The translations under genes were made by a program, and so were the position numbers. The notes beneath the pieces are model-generated. The model was not told the DNA's origin. It saw only the letters and a list, made by a program, of their open reading frames with translations, and did not search any database. A DNA stretch of 64,000 nt from Acidobacteriota bacterium (lineage in GTDB: Bacteria; Acidobacteriota; Vicinamibacteria; Vicinamibacterales; Vicinamibacteraceae). Shown here piece after piece: positions 1-8,244 of the stretch (position 1 is the stretch's first letter; every line of letters starts with the position of its first letter). The stretch lies in the NCBI GenBank assembly GCA_023429845.1, contig JAEZCY010000374.1:1-64000 (forward strand), written 5' to 3'.

Positions 1-2
1 AC

Positions 3-437
3 TGCATGGAGGCGTTCTTCGGCTGGTACAGCGCCAACCAGTTCGAGTCCTACATGATCCTCAACCGCATGACCGGGCCGTACGCCGGCTACTACTGGGC
101 GCTGATCTTCTGCAACGGCGTGGTGCCGCAACTGCTGTGGTCCAGGAAGGTGCGGACGTCGGTGCTGCCGCTCTTCGCCGTGTGCATGGCCGTCAACGTC
201 GGCATGTGGCTGGAGCGCTTCGTGATCGTCATCACGTCGCTGCACCGCGACTTCCTGCCCGGCTCGTGGGGCATGTACTACGCGACCCGCTGGGACTGGG
301 CGACGTTCATCGGCACGATGGGCCTGTTCCTGACGCTGTTCTACCTCTTCATCCGTGTGCTGCCCATGATCTCGATCTTCGAGCTCCGCACGCTGACGCC
401 GTCGGCCCATGCCAAGGGGGATGCCCACCATGGCTGA
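3..437 (+). CDS. actC: ActC, NrfD-like quinol-binding membrane subunit of alternative complex III (3' part)
   Basis: Only the last 144 codons lie in the window; the frame is open to the left edge and the start is outside. The visible part carries about four hydrophobic helices separated by short loops (for example YAGYYWALIFCNGVVPQLLW and WATFIGTMGLFLTLFYLFIR), as in the C-terminal half of NrfD/PsrC-type integral membrane subunits. In alternative complex III, ActC and ActF are the paired NrfD-like quinol sites that pass electrons towards the pentaheme ActA and monoheme ActE cytochromes. The identity rests mainly on gene order: DUF3341 ActD, lipoprotein cytochrome ActE and ActF follow directly. 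ActA and ActB would be expected just upstream. The stop overlaps the actD start by 8 bp, so translation is probably coupled. Confidence 0.88.
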   Translation, partial: CMEAFFGWYSANQFESYMILNRMTGPYAGYYWALIFCNGVVPQLLWSRKVRTSVLPLFAVCMAVNVGMWLERFVIVITSLHRDFLPGSWGMYYATRWDWATFIGTMGLFLTLFYLFIRVLPMISIFELRTLTPSAHAKGDAHHG

Positions 438-981
438 GACCACTACGGCGCCGGCCCTGTACGGCGTGATGGCCGAGTTCAGTGACGCCTCCGAGCTGAT
501 GCGCGCGGCCAAGGCCGCCTACGCCGAGGGCTATCGGCACATGGACGCGTACACCGCGGCGCCGGTGCACGGCCTGGCCGAGGCACTCGGGCACGACGAC
601 CGGCGTGTGCAGAAGCTCACGTTCACGGGCGGCGTGCTCGGGCTCCTGGGCGGCTTCGGCCTCTGCTACTGGACGTCGGTGATCGACTACCCGCTGAACA
701 TCGGCGGGCGTCCGCTCAACAGCTGGGTCGCCTTCTCGATCCCCACGTTCGAGACGACGATCCTGCTGGCCGCCCTGGCTACGGCCGGCGGCATGCTGGC
801 CCTCAACGGCCTGCCCCAGCCCTACCATCCCGTGTTCAACGTCGAGGCGTTCCGCAAGACCGCCACGAGCACGGGCTTCTTCCTGTGCCTCGAGGCCACC
901 GACCCGCGGTTCGATCTCGCGCGGGCCCGGACCTTCCTGGAAGGGCTGCACCCGAAGGCCATCAACGAGGTGAACGCGTAG
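430..981 (+). CDS. actD: ActD, DUF3341 membrane subunit of alternative complex III
   Basis: This 183-residue protein matches the DUF3341 pattern: a soluble N-terminal part opening ALYGVMAEFSDASELMRAAK, two central transmembrane helices (about residues 62-85 and 108-130), and a cytoplasmic tail ending in FFLCLEATDPRFD. It is a structural subunit of alternative complex III, the quinol:cytochrome c oxidoreductase that replaces the bc1 complex. The start at 430 is preferred over in-frame ATGs at 409 and 421 because an AAGGGGG stretch at 414-420 is 9 bases from it and the usual N-terminus begins close to here. It overlaps the end of actC, and actE starts 2 bases after its stop. Confidence 0.9.
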   Translation: MAETTTAPALYGVMAEFSDASELMRAAKAAYAEGYRHMDAYTAAPVHGLAEALGHDDRRVQKLTFTGGVLGLLGGFGLCYWTSVIDYPLNIGGRPLNSWVAFSIPTFETTILLAALATAGGMLALNGLPQPYHPVFNVEAFRKTATSTGFFLCLEATDPRFDLARARTFLEGLHPKAINEVNA

Positions 982-983
982 TC

Positions 984-1697
984 ATGGGTGACGCGATGAT
1001 GTTTCATCGGACGGTTCCACCTTCGCCAAGGCTACGGCGGACAAGTCGGAGAACCGGTCCTTCCCACACCGGCCGCCTGCTGCTGGCCGGCGGCCTCGTG
1101 CTGGCTGCCGCGCTCGTCTCGGGCTGCCGGCAGGACATGCACGACACGCCACGGTACGAGGCGCTCGAGCAGAGCGACTTCTTCGCCGACAAGCGTGCCA
1201 TGCGTCCGATTCCCGAGGGCGCCGTCGCCCGCGGCAACCTTCGCGCAGACGATGTGTTCTATACGGGCAAGGTGGACGGAGAGCCGGTCACCGAGTTGCC
1301 CGCGCAACTCACCGTCGACAAGGCGCTGCTCGATCGCGGCCAGAACCGCTACAACATCTACTGCGCGCCCTGCCACTCGGAGCTCGGTGATGGCAACGGG
1401 ACGATCGTGCAGCGCGGCTTCAAGCGCCCGACCTCGTTCCACGATCCGCGCCTGCGCGAGGTTGCCATCGGGTACTACTACGACGTCATCACCAACGGCT
1501 TCGGCCAGATGCCCGACTACTCGGCGCAGGTTCGGCCGGCCGATCGCTGGGCGATCGCGGCGTACGTACGCGCCCTGCAGCTGAGCCAGGGGGCGACGGT
1601 CGACGACGTGCCGGCCGACCAGCGCGGCGGCCTCGACGGCCAGGCGACTGCTGCGGCTCCCGAAGCGTCCCACGGAGGAGGGGCCGCGCATGACTGA
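984..1697 (+). CDS. actE: ActE, monoheme c-type cytochrome lipoprotein of alternative complex III
   Basis: The protein has 237 residues. A lipobox, LVSGC, at about residues 45-49 follows a hydrophobic core (LLLAGGLVLAAA), so mature ActE is predicted to be lipid-anchored outside the inner membrane. One CAPCH motif binds a single heme c; YSAQVRPADRWAIAAYVRALQ is the usual C-terminal helix of class I cytochromes. ActE probably hands electrons from the complex to the caa3 oxidase encoded downstream. The region before the lipobox is oddly long (about 30 residues), proline/arginine rich, and encoded partly by a sequence resembling a dispersed repeat (1017-1050). The true start could therefore be later, although no better ATG with a ribosome site is obvious. 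The stop overlaps actF by 8 bp. Confidence 0.88.
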   Translation: MGDAMMFHRTVPPSPRLRRTSRRTGPSHTGRLLLAGGLVLAAALVSGCRQDMHDTPRYEALEQSDFFADKRAMRPIPEGAVARGNLRADDVFYTGKVDGEPVTELPAQLTVDKALLDRGQNRYNIYCAPCHSELGDGNGTIVQRGFKRPTSFHDPRLREVAIGYYYDVITNGFGQMPDYSAQVRPADRWAIAAYVRALQLSQGATVDDVPADQRGGLDGQATAAAPEASHGGGAAHD

Positions 1698-2877
1698 GCC
1701 CACTTTCAACCCGGCTGACTTCCAGGCCCCGCCGCAGATCGACACGCTGCAGAAGGTCGGCCTCGGCCTCGGGATCATCGGCCTCATCGGCCTTGCCGTC
1801 GGCTACCTGTCCGACCCGGCGCAGTTCTTCCGCTCGTATCTGCTCGCGTACATCTTCGTGCTCGGCGTGCCGATCGGCAGCCTGACGCTGCTGATGGTGC
1901 ACCACCTCTCCGGCGGCCGCTGGAGCCTGGTGCTGCGGCGGACGTTCGAGGCGGCGTCGCGGACGATCCCGCTGATGGCGGTGCTGTTCATCCCGATCGT
2001 GCTCGGCATCCACCACATCTACGAGTGGTCACACGCCGATGTGGTCGCCAGCGACGCCATCGTCCGGCACAAGGTCGCGTACCTGAACACCACGGGGTTC
2101 ACGCTGCGCGCGATCGGGTACTTCGTCGTGTGGTCGGTCATGGCCCTGCTCCTGACCCGGTGGTCGGTGCAGCAGGACACCGAGCCGTTCCCGCTCGATC
2201 GCTTCAACACGATTTCGGGCCCCGGCGTGCTCATCATGGGCCTCACGGTGACCTTCGCGTCGGTGGACTGGGTGATGTCGCTCGACCCGCACTGGTTCTC
2301 GACGATCTTCGGGCTCTGGTTCCTGATGGGGATGGCCCTGACCGCGCTCGCGTTCTCGATCGTCGTCGCGGCGCTCCTGCACAACAACACGCACATGGCC
2401 CGGGCGCTGTCGGCCGATCGTTTCCACGACTACGGCACCCTGATGTACGCCTTCATCATGCTCTGGGCGTACCTGTCGTACTCGCAGTTCCTGATCGTCT
2501 GGTCGGCCAACCTGCCGGAAGAGATCCCGTACTACCTGCGGCGCTTCGGCAATGGCTGGCAGGGCGTCTCGCTGGTGATCGTCGCCGGTCACTTCGTGTT
2601 GCCCTGGCTGCTGCTGCTGTTCCGGTCGGTCAAGCGGATCCGCAAGCGGCTTGTCGCCATTGCGGCGTTCATGCTCGTGATGCGGTTCCTGGACGTGTTC
2701 TGGCTGATCGCGCCGTGGGTGAAGCAGGGCGCGCTGGGCGTCCACTGGATGGACATCGCCGCGGTGGTGGGCATGTTCGGTCTCTGGACCGGCGCGTTCT
2801 GCTACCTCCTGAAGGGCCGTGCGTTGCTGCCGGTCGGTGATCCCTACCTTCCCGAGGCATTGGCAGATGGCCACTGA
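1690..2877 (+). CDS. actF: ActF, second NrfD-like membrane subunit of alternative complex III
   Basis: This 395-residue polytopic membrane protein has about ten hydrophobic helices, beginning with LGLGIIGLIGLAVGYL at residues 27-42 and including the conserved-looking segments GIHHIYEWSH and LDPHWFSTIFGLWFLMG. It matches the quinone-binding subunit 2 family of quinol:cytochrome c oxidoreductase, which pairs with ActC in the membrane. A GGAGGAGGGG ribosome site lies directly upstream and its start overlaps actE by 8 bp. Its own end overlaps the next small gene by 11 bp. The tightly overlapping order C-D-E-F supports one transcript and stoichiometric assembly. Confidence 0.9.
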   Translation: MTEPTFNPADFQAPPQIDTLQKVGLGLGIIGLIGLAVGYLSDPAQFFRSYLLAYIFVLGVPIGSLTLLMVHHLSGGRWSLVLRRTFEAASRTIPLMAVLFIPIVLGIHHIYEWSHADVVASDAIVRHKVAYLNTTGFTLRAIGYFVVWSVMALLLTRWSVQQDTEPFPLDRFNTISGPGVLIMGLTVTFASVDWVMSLDPHWFSTIFGLWFLMGMALTALAFSIVVAALLHNNTHMARALSADRFHDYGTLMYAFIMLWAYLSYSQFLIVWSANLPEEIPYYLRRFGNGWQGVSLVIVAGHFVLPWLLLLFRSVKRIRKRLVAIAAFMLVMRFLDVFWLIAPWVKQGALGVHWMDIAAVVGMFGLWTGAFCYLLKGRALLPVGDPYLPEALADGH

Positions 2878-3403
2878 TCACCATCAGCATCACGGCAGTT
2901 CGCACGGCGAGGACGGCGCCGGCCCGATCAATCACGAGACGTCGGACATCTCGCTCGACAACGTCGGCAAGCTGACGATCGGGTTCGCGCTGGTGCTGTT
3001 CGTGGTGCTCGGCGTGATGTACGGCACCTATCGGATGCTCGATCAGCGAGCCACCGCGCTCGACCCGACGCGGCAGCGCGCGATCGAGTACGGTCGCGCG
3101 GCTGACGCCGTGCCGCCTCCGGTGATCCATCAGGCGCCCAATGCCATGGACCAGATCGGCCGGCCATTGGCGGGTCCCAAGCTGCTCACGAACGAGCCTG
3201 ACTGGCTCAGCGGCGTCCGCGCGCAGCAGCGCCAGGTGCTCACCAGCTACGCATGGGTGGACAAGGAAGCCGGGACGGTGCGGCTGCCGATCGAGCGCGC
3301 GAAGCAGCTGATTGCCGAGCGCGGGCTGCCGTCGGCCGCACCCGCCGCACCGGAGGCCGACACGTCGTCGGCGACTCCGCCGGCGCCGGATGCGCCACAA
3401 TAG
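2867..3403 (+). CDS. small single-span membrane protein of the ACIII/oxidase operon
   Basis: This 178-residue protein has a histidine-rich N-terminus (ATDHHQHHGSSHGEDG), one transmembrane helix at about residues 36-54 (LTIGFALVLFVVLGVMYG), and a soluble outer part containing PNAMDQIGRPLAGP and SYAWVDKEAGTVRLPIERA. The C-terminus is alanine/proline rich and disordered. I do not know a firm family name. Small membrane-anchored proteins with this YxWVD...RxPIxRAMxL-like segment occur beside alternative complex III and oxidase genes, so a role in assembly or stability is reasonable. The start overlaps actF by 11 bp, which ties its expression to the complex. The His-rich tail could bind copper or heme, but that is speculation. 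Confidence 0.75.
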   Translation: MATDHHQHHGSSHGEDGAGPINHETSDISLDNVGKLTIGFALVLFVVLGVMYGTYRMLDQRATALDPTRQRAIEYGRAADAVPPPVIHQAPNAMDQIGRPLAGPKLLTNEPDWLSGVRAQQRQVLTSYAWVDKEAGTVRLPIERAKQLIAERGLPSAAPAAPEADTSSATPPAPDAPQ

Positions 3404-3432
3404 ACGGACGGGTCTCCGCCGATAACGCCGGA

Positions 3433-3523
3433 GGCTGGCTCGCCAGCCTGCCTCATCGTGAACGACGGGCGGCGGTCGAGCCTGGCTTGTAAGAACGGGT
3501 AGGGCCGGCTGTCCCAGCCGGCC
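3433..3523 (+). repeat. two hairpins between the ACIII and oxidase halves of the operon
   Basis: The 157-bp gap before the sco gene contains two perfect dyads. The first is GGCTGGC (3433-3439) with GCCAGCC (3442-3448). The second is GGCCGGCTG (3503-3511) with CAGCCGGCC (3515-3523) around a TCC loop. The second has the layout of dispersed repeat family B (GTAGGG, stem, TCC loop, stem). There is no T-run, so these may attenuate rather than end transcription. Confidence 0.65.
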
Positions 3524-3560
3524 GCCTTCGTCAGGAGAGGACAGGATAGACAGGCTGATC

Positions 3561-4463
3561 ATGGGCACGATGCGAGCACGCGGCATCCTCGGGCAGGCGG
3601 CGTTGGCGACTCTCCTTGTCGCGACGGCGGGCGTCTGGCCCGCTGCGGGTCAGGGGCAGGTCCGATCGGCACCTGGCACGCCGATCGATCAGAAGCCAGC
3701 GGCGCTCGAGGGCGTGACGTTCGCGCAGCGCCTGGGAGAACAGGTGCCGGCCGACCTGGCGTTCGTGGACGAGACCGGCGCGCCGGTGCGTCTCGGCGAC
3801 TACTTCGGCAAGCGGCCGGTCGTACTCGCGCTCGCCTATTACGAGTGCCCGATGCTCTGCACGCAGGTGCTGTCGGGGATGACGGCAGGGCTCAAGGGGC
3901 TGTCGTTCGACGCCGGCAATCAGTTCGAGGTCGTCGTCGTGAGCATCGACCCGGGCGAAGGCCCCGGCCTGGCGTCGCAGAAGAAGGCGACGCACGTCGC
4001 GCACTACGATCGCGAGGCGACGGCGGGCGCCTGGCACTTCCTCACCGGCCGCAAGGCCGACATCGATCGGCTGGCCGATACGGTGGGGTTCTCGTATACG
4101 TACGACGAGAAGACGGATCAGTACGCGCACGCAGCTGGCCTCACGGTGCTGACGCCGGAAGGGAAGATTGCGCGCTATTTCTTCGGCATCGACTTCGCGC
4201 CCCGCGACCTGCGGCTCGGCATCGTCGAAGCGGCGGGCGGGACGATCGGTTCGCCGATCGACAGCGTGTTGCTGTACTGCTACCACTACGACCCGTCGGT
4301 CGGGAAGTACGGGCTGATGGCGATGAAGCTGGTGCGTACCGCGGGCGTGCTCATGGTGCTCGCGATGGTGACCGGCTGGGTGGTCATGCGGCGACGCGAA
4401 CGTCGCGGCGTATACGGCGGCGACGCGGCGGGCGTGTCCCCGGGCGCTTCACACAAGGCGTAA
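3561..4463 (+). CDS. Sco1/SenC-family copper chaperone for cytochrome oxidase
   Basis: This 300-residue protein has a signal peptide (residues 1-30, ending WPAAGQGQ) and a thioredoxin-like Sco domain. The copper ligands are visible: the CxxxC pair in YYECPMLCTQV (about residue 97) and the distal histidine in QYAHAAG. Unlike short Sco proteins it has a C-terminal transmembrane helix (about 250-272, VRTAGVLMVLAMVTGWVVM) followed by a basic cytoplasmic tail. Sco proteins deliver copper to the CuA site of oxidase subunit II, the next gene 9 bp downstream, which fits the context. Start: the ATG at 3561 is preferred; another ATG lies 9 bases later. Confidence 0.93.
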   Translation: MGTMRARGILGQAALATLLVATAGVWPAAGQGQVRSAPGTPIDQKPAALEGVTFAQRLGEQVPADLAFVDETGAPVRLGDYFGKRPVVLALAYYECPMLCTQVLSGMTAGLKGLSFDAGNQFEVVVVSIDPGEGPGLASQKKATHVAHYDREATAGAWHFLTGRKADIDRLADTVGFSYTYDEKTDQYAHAAGLTVLTPEGKIARYFFGIDFAPRDLRLGIVEAAGGTIGSPIDSVLLYCYHYDPSVGKYGLMAMKLVRTAGVLMVLAMVTGWVVMRRRERRGVYGGDAAGVSPGASHKA

Positions 4464-4472
4464 GTCAGAGAT

Positions 4473-5474
4473 ATGGGCGGCTCCTTCGAACTCTTTCCCA
4501 CCCAGGCGTCAGCGCTCGCAGGGCGCGTGGACAACCTGTACTTCTTCATGCTCGCGGTCACGCTGTTCTTCTCGGTGCTCGTGGCGGCGCTCGTCATCGG
4601 GTTCGCCGTGAGATTCCGGCGGCGGCGAGCAGACGAGGTGGGCGCGAACATCCACGGCAGCACGGTGCTCGAGGTCATCTGGACCGGCATCCCGCTTGTC
4701 ATCGCGATGGTGATGTTCGTGTGGGGCACGAGCGTATACTTCGCGCTGGCCAAGCCGCCTGCCGAGGCGATGGAGGTCTACGTCATCGGCAAGCGCTGGA
4801 TGTGGAAGGCGCAGCACCTGACTGGCCATCGCGAGATCAACGAGCTGCACGTGCCGGTGGGCACGCCGGTGAAGCTGCTGATTTCGTCCGAGGACGTGAT
4901 CCACAGCTACTACATCCCCGCGTTCCGCCAGAAGATGGACGCCGTCCCGGGCAAGACCACGACGATGTGGTTCGAGGCCAACAAGGCGGGCGAGTTCCAG
5001 TTGTTCTGTGCCGAGTACTGCGGCACGCAGCACTCGGGCATGATCGGCAAGGTGATCGCCCTGCCGCCACGCGAGTACCAGCAGTGGCTGTCGGGCGGCG
5101 CGCCTGCCGGGGCCACGCTCAGCGCCACGGGTGAGCAGCAGTTCGCCACGCTCGGCTGCAACACCTGCCACACGGCGGAGGGCAGTGGCCGCGGCCCGTC
5201 GCTGGTCGGGATCTACGGCAGGACCCAGCCACTGGCCAACGGCAGCACGGTTCGCGTGGACGAGGCCTACCTGCGCGAGTCGATCCTCAACCCGCAGGCC
5301 AAGATGGTCCAGGGGTACGCCCCGCTCATGCCGACCTACCAGGGCCAGATCAGCGAGGATGGTCTCGTCTCGCTCATCGCGTACATCAAGTCGCTCGGAG
5401 CCGCCACACCGGGCAGCGGACCTGCGGATGGTGCGACCGGCACTGCCGCAACGCCCGCGGCGGAGAGCCACTAG
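4473..5474 (+). CDS. coxB: cytochrome c oxidase subunit II with fused cytochrome c domain (caa3 type)
   Basis: The protein has 333 residues: two N-terminal transmembrane helices (about 24-47 and 68-90), then the CuA cupredoxin domain, then a cytochrome c domain. CuA ligands are seen in CAEYCGTQHSGM, preceded by the upstream His in SSEDVIHSYYIPAF. The C-terminal heme c site is GCNTCHTAEGSGRGPSL, with a likely axial Met in APLMPTY. This arrangement defines caa3 oxidases, which accept electrons directly through the tethered heme. It sits between sco and subunit I with short gaps. The last 25 residues are Ala/Gly/Pro rich and probably disordered. Confidence 0.96.
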   Translation: MGGSFELFPTQASALAGRVDNLYFFMLAVTLFFSVLVAALVIGFAVRFRRRRADEVGANIHGSTVLEVIWTGIPLVIAMVMFVWGTSVYFALAKPPAEAMEVYVIGKRWMWKAQHLTGHREINELHVPVGTPVKLLISSEDVIHSYYIPAFRQKMDAVPGKTTTMWFEANKAGEFQLFCAEYCGTQHSGMIGKVIALPPREYQQWLSGGAPAGATLSATGEQQFATLGCNTCHTAEGSGRGPSLVGIYGRTQPLANGSTVRVDEAYLRESILNPQAKMVQGYAPLMPTYQGQISEDGLVSLIAYIKSLGAATPGSGPADGATGTAATPAAESH

Positions 5475-5483
5475 GACACGGCC

Positions 5484-7136
5484 ATGCACGACGTCAGAAC
5501 TGCCGAACACGACCCGACTCACGGCCAGGTGTTCACCCTGCCCGAGACGCACTACCTGAACGCGACGCACGGTGCGGCCTCCTGGTTCTTCACGAAGGAC
5601 CACAAGCGCATCGCGCTGCTGTACCTCTATTCCGTCTCGGCGTTCTTCCTGATTGGCGGGCTGTTCGCCCTGCTGATCCGCCTCGAGCTCGCGACGCCTG
5701 GCGGGGACCTGATGACCGCCGAGGCCTACAACAAGGCCTTCACCGCGCACGGCGTGGTGATGGTGTTCTTCTTCCTGATCCCGTCGATCCCGGCCATCCT
5801 CGGCAACTTCCTCGTGCCGATCATGATCGGCGCGAAGGACCTTGCGTTTCCGCGGATCAACCTGCTCAGCTGGTACCTCTACATGGCCGGGGGGTTGTTC
5901 GGCCTGGCGGCGCTCGTGTCGGGCGGCGTGGACACCGGCTGGACGTTCTACACGCCCTATTCGACCGCCGCGTCGAACTCGCACGTGGTGCTGGCGGGCC
6001 TCGGCGCATTCATCGCCGGGTTCTCCTCGATCTTCACTGGCCTGAACTTCATCGTCACCATCCACACGATGCGGGCGCCGGGGATGACCTGGGACCGCAT
6101 GCCGCTGTTCATCTGGTCGCACTACGCGGCGAGCCTGATCATGCTGCTCGGCACACCGGTGGTGGCGGTGACCCTGCTGATGGTCGTGCTCGAGCGCACG
6201 CTGAACCTCGGGTTCTTCAACCCCGACCTGGGTGGCGACCCGGTGCTGTACCAGCACCTCTTCTGGTTCTATTCGCACCCGGCCGTCTACATCATGGTGC
6301 TGCCCGGGATGGGCGTGATCAGCGAACTGGTCGCCGCGTTCTCGCGCAAGCCCGTCTTCGGCTACAAGATGGTCGCCATCGCGAGCCTCGGCATCGCGCT
6401 CGTCGGCTTCCTGGTGTGGGGGCACCACATGTTCACCACGAGCCAGTCGGTGCTGGCGGCGATGGTGTTCTCCATCCTCAGCTTCCTCGTGGCGATTCCG
6501 TCGGCCATCAAGGTGTTCAACTGGACGGCCACGCTGTACCGCGGCTCGGTGCTGCTCGCCTCGCCGATGCTCTACGCCATCGGCTTCATCGGGCTGTTCA
6601 CGATCGGCGGCCTCACCGGGTTGTTCCTGGCGGCGATCGGCCTCGACATCCACGTGCACGACACGTACTTCGTCGTGGCGCACTTCCACTACGTGATGGT
6701 CGGCGGTTCGGTGACGGCCTACCTCGGCGGACTCCACTACTGGTGGCCGAAGATCACCGGCCGGCTGTATTCGGAGGGCTGGGCCAGGACGGCGGCCGTA
6801 CTGGTGTTCGTCGGGTTCAACCTGACGTTCTTCCCGCAGTTCGTGCTCGGCTACCTCGGAATGCCGCGCCGGTATCACGCCTACCCGTCAGAGGAGATGT
6901 CCTGGCAGGTGCTCAACGTCCTGTCGTCGGCGGGCGCGTCGATCCTGGCCGTGGGCTTCGTGCTGCCGGTGATCTACCTGACCTACGCGGCTCTGCGCGG
7001 CCGGCCCGCCGGGCCGAACCCGTGGGGTGCGTTCGGGCTCGAATGGGAGACGACGTCGCCACCGCCGACGGCGAACTTCGAGGTCACGCCGATCGTGACC
7101 AAGCCGGCGTACTACTACGCCCCCGAGGAGCACTGA
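5484..7136 (+). CDS. coxA: cytochrome c oxidase subunit I (heme-copper, A2 type)
   Basis: This 550-residue protein has twelve expected transmembrane helices. Heme and copper ligands are present: H89 (TAHG) for low-spin heme, H265 with Y269 (YSHPAVYI) and the pair H314/H315 (WGHHMFT) for CuB, and the HFHYVM motif for the two hemes. The residue after HP is Ala rather than the Glu of A1 oxidases, and it is preceded by Tyr-Ser. This YSHPxV signature is that of A2 enzymes such as Rhodothermus marinus caa3, where Tyr/Ser are proposed to replace the D-channel Glu. It is the terminal proton-pumping oxidase. An AGGA site 7 bases before the ATG supports the start. Confidence 0.97.
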   Translation: MHDVRTAEHDPTHGQVFTLPETHYLNATHGAASWFFTKDHKRIALLYLYSVSAFFLIGGLFALLIRLELATPGGDLMTAEAYNKAFTAHGVVMVFFFLIPSIPAILGNFLVPIMIGAKDLAFPRINLLSWYLYMAGGLFGLAALVSGGVDTGWTFYTPYSTAASNSHVVLAGLGAFIAGFSSIFTGLNFIVTIHTMRAPGMTWDRMPLFIWSHYAASLIMLLGTPVVAVTLLMVVLERTLNLGFFNPDLGGDPVLYQHLFWFYSHPAVYIMVLPGMGVISELVAAFSRKPVFGYKMVAIASLGIALVGFLVWGHHMFTTSQSVLAAMVFSILSFLVAIPSAIKVFNWTATLYRGSVLLASPMLYAIGFIGLFTIGGLTGLFLAAIGLDIHVHDTYFVVAHFHYVMVGGSVTAYLGGLHYWWPKITGRLYSEGWARTAAVLVFVGFNLTFFPQFVLGYLGMPRRYHAYPSEEMSWQVLNVLSSAGASILAVGFVLPVIYLTYAALRGRPAGPNPWGAFGLEWETTSPPPTANFEVTPIVTKPAYYYAPEEH

Positions 7137-7137
7137 G

Positions 7138-7800
7138 TTGGCCAACGGCACGCACGCGCACGCCGCGCATCATCCGGCGCTGCAGCACCATTTCGACACC
7201 CTCGAGCAGCAGCAGAACGCCAGCACGCTCGGGATGTGGATGTTCCTGGTCACCGAAGTGCTCTTCTTCGGTGGCTTCTTCATGGCGTACATCCTGTACC
7301 GGTGGATGTACGGCGCCTCCTTCACCGCCGCCAGCCACGAGCTCAACGTGTGGATGGGGCTCGGCAACACCATCGTCCTGATCGGCAGCTCGCTGACGAT
7401 GGCGCTGGCGGTGCGCGCGAGCAAGACGGGCGAGCGGTCGCAGCTGGTGTTCTTCCTCATCGCCACGCTGGTGCTCGGCTCCGTCTTCCTTGGCGTCAAG
7501 GTGATCGAGTACTCGGACAAGTTCGCCCATCATCTCGTGCCGGGCGAGCACTTCCAGTTCCACGACGCGACGCTGAAGAACGGCGCCGAGATCTACTTCT
7601 CGCTGTACTTCGGCATGACGGGCCTGCACGCCACGCACATGATCATCGGCGGCTTCGTGCTCGTGCCGATCATCCTGAAGGCGCGGCGCGGCGAGTTCTC
7701 GCCGGAGTGGTACACGCCCGTGGAACTCTTCGGCCTCTACTGGCACTTCGTGGACATCGTCTGGATCTTCCTGTTCCCGCTGATGTATCTGATCCACTGA
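7138..7800 (+). CDS. coxC: cytochrome c oxidase subunit III
   Basis: This 220-residue membrane protein has five or six helices and typical subunit III segments: LGMWMFLVTEVLFFGGFFMAY near the N-terminus, YFGMTGLHATHMIIGG in the middle, and LYWHFVDIVWIFLFPLMYL at the C-terminus. The start is TTG at 7138, one base after the coxA stop, with GAGGAG 7 bases upstream; the next ATG would lose the first conserved helix. The N-terminus is His rich (THAHAAHHPALQHH), and an internal loop (HHLVPGEHFQFHDATLKN) resembles the longer form seen in caa3 enzymes. Confidence 0.95.
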   Translation: MANGTHAHAAHHPALQHHFDTLEQQQNASTLGMWMFLVTEVLFFGGFFMAYILYRWMYGASFTAASHELNVWMGLGNTIVLIGSSLTMALAVRASKTGERSQLVFFLIATLVLGSVFLGVKVIEYSDKFAHHLVPGEHFQFHDATLKNGAEIYFSLYFGMTGLHATHMIIGGFVLVPIILKARRGEFSPEWYTPVELFGLYWHFVDIVWIFLFPLMYLIH

Positions 7801-7830
7801 CGCGCCCGACGCCGTCCGCATCGAATCGCC

Positions 7831-8127
7831 ATGTCCCACATCGCGCCCAAGTCGCAGCTCTACGCCGTATTCGCCTCACTGATGGTGCTGACGGTGCTCA
7901 CCGTCGGCGTCTCGTTCATCGATGTCGGCTTCCTCAACCTGCCACTCGCGCTGGCCATCGCCGTGGCCAAGGCGCTGCTCGTGATCTTCATCTTCATGGA
8001 GGTCAAGTTCAGCCCGAAGCTGGTGCAGGTCACCGCGGCCGCAGGGTTCCTCTTCCTCGGCATCCTCATCCTGTACACGATGACCGACTACATGAGCCGC
8101 AACGCACTCGGCGTCGCCGGCCGCTAG
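7831..8127 (+). CDS. cytochrome c oxidase subunit IV (prokaryotic, CyoD/CoxD-like)
   Basis: This 98-residue protein has three transmembrane helices (about 8-30, 36-58, 68-88). The IFIFMEVKFSPKL segment is typical of the prokaryotic COX4 family. It is the last gene of the respiratory operon, 30 bp after coxC. Its role is probably assembly or stability of the oxidase. A perfect GC hairpin follows the stop codon at once. Confidence 0.9.
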   Translation: MSHIAPKSQLYAVFASLMVLTVLTVGVSFIDVGFLNLPLALAIAVAKALLVIFIFMEVKFSPKLVQVTAAAGFLFLGILILYTMTDYMSRNALGVAGR

Positions 8128-8136
8128 CAGGCCAGA

Positions 8137-8157
8137 CCGCCGGGCAAGGCCCGGCGG
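8137..8157 (+). terminator. hairpin after the oxidase operon
   Basis: CCGCCGGGC and GCCCGGCGG form a perfect 9-bp stem with an AAG loop, starting 9 bases after the subunit IV stop codon and followed by CTTCGG. There is no clear U-tract, but position and strength fit the end of the respiratory transcript. Confidence 0.55.
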
Positions 8158-8166
8158 CTTCGGTGG

Positions 8167-8206
8167 GTACGTAGGCGTCGGGCCTCGCCCGACGCTTGCC
8201 GCCTAC
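8167..8206. repeat. palindromic dispersed repeat, family A copy 1
   Basis: GTACGTAGGC is followed by GCGTCGGGC, a CTC loop and GCCCGACGC (8175-8195, perfect 9-bp stem), then GCCTAC pairing back to GTAGGC. This is the most complete copy of a family also seen near 22343, 26603, 34439, 44911 and, inverted, 49926. Confidence 0.75.
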
Positions 8207-8244
8207 CCCGGACGGCAGGCCGCAGGTACCATGTCGAACACCTG

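Noticed and set aside
4509..6878. A 789-codon open frame on the minus strand across the oxidase genes
   Set aside because: It is antisense to coxB and coxA, whose motifs are unmistakable, and its product is a low-complexity His/Arg/Glu-rich sequence typical of high-GC shadow frames.
5484..7136. Loss of function in oxidase subunit I because the Glu after HP is missing
   Set aside because: The preceding Tyr-Ser gives the YSHPxV signature of functional A2 oxidases; all heme and copper ligands are present.
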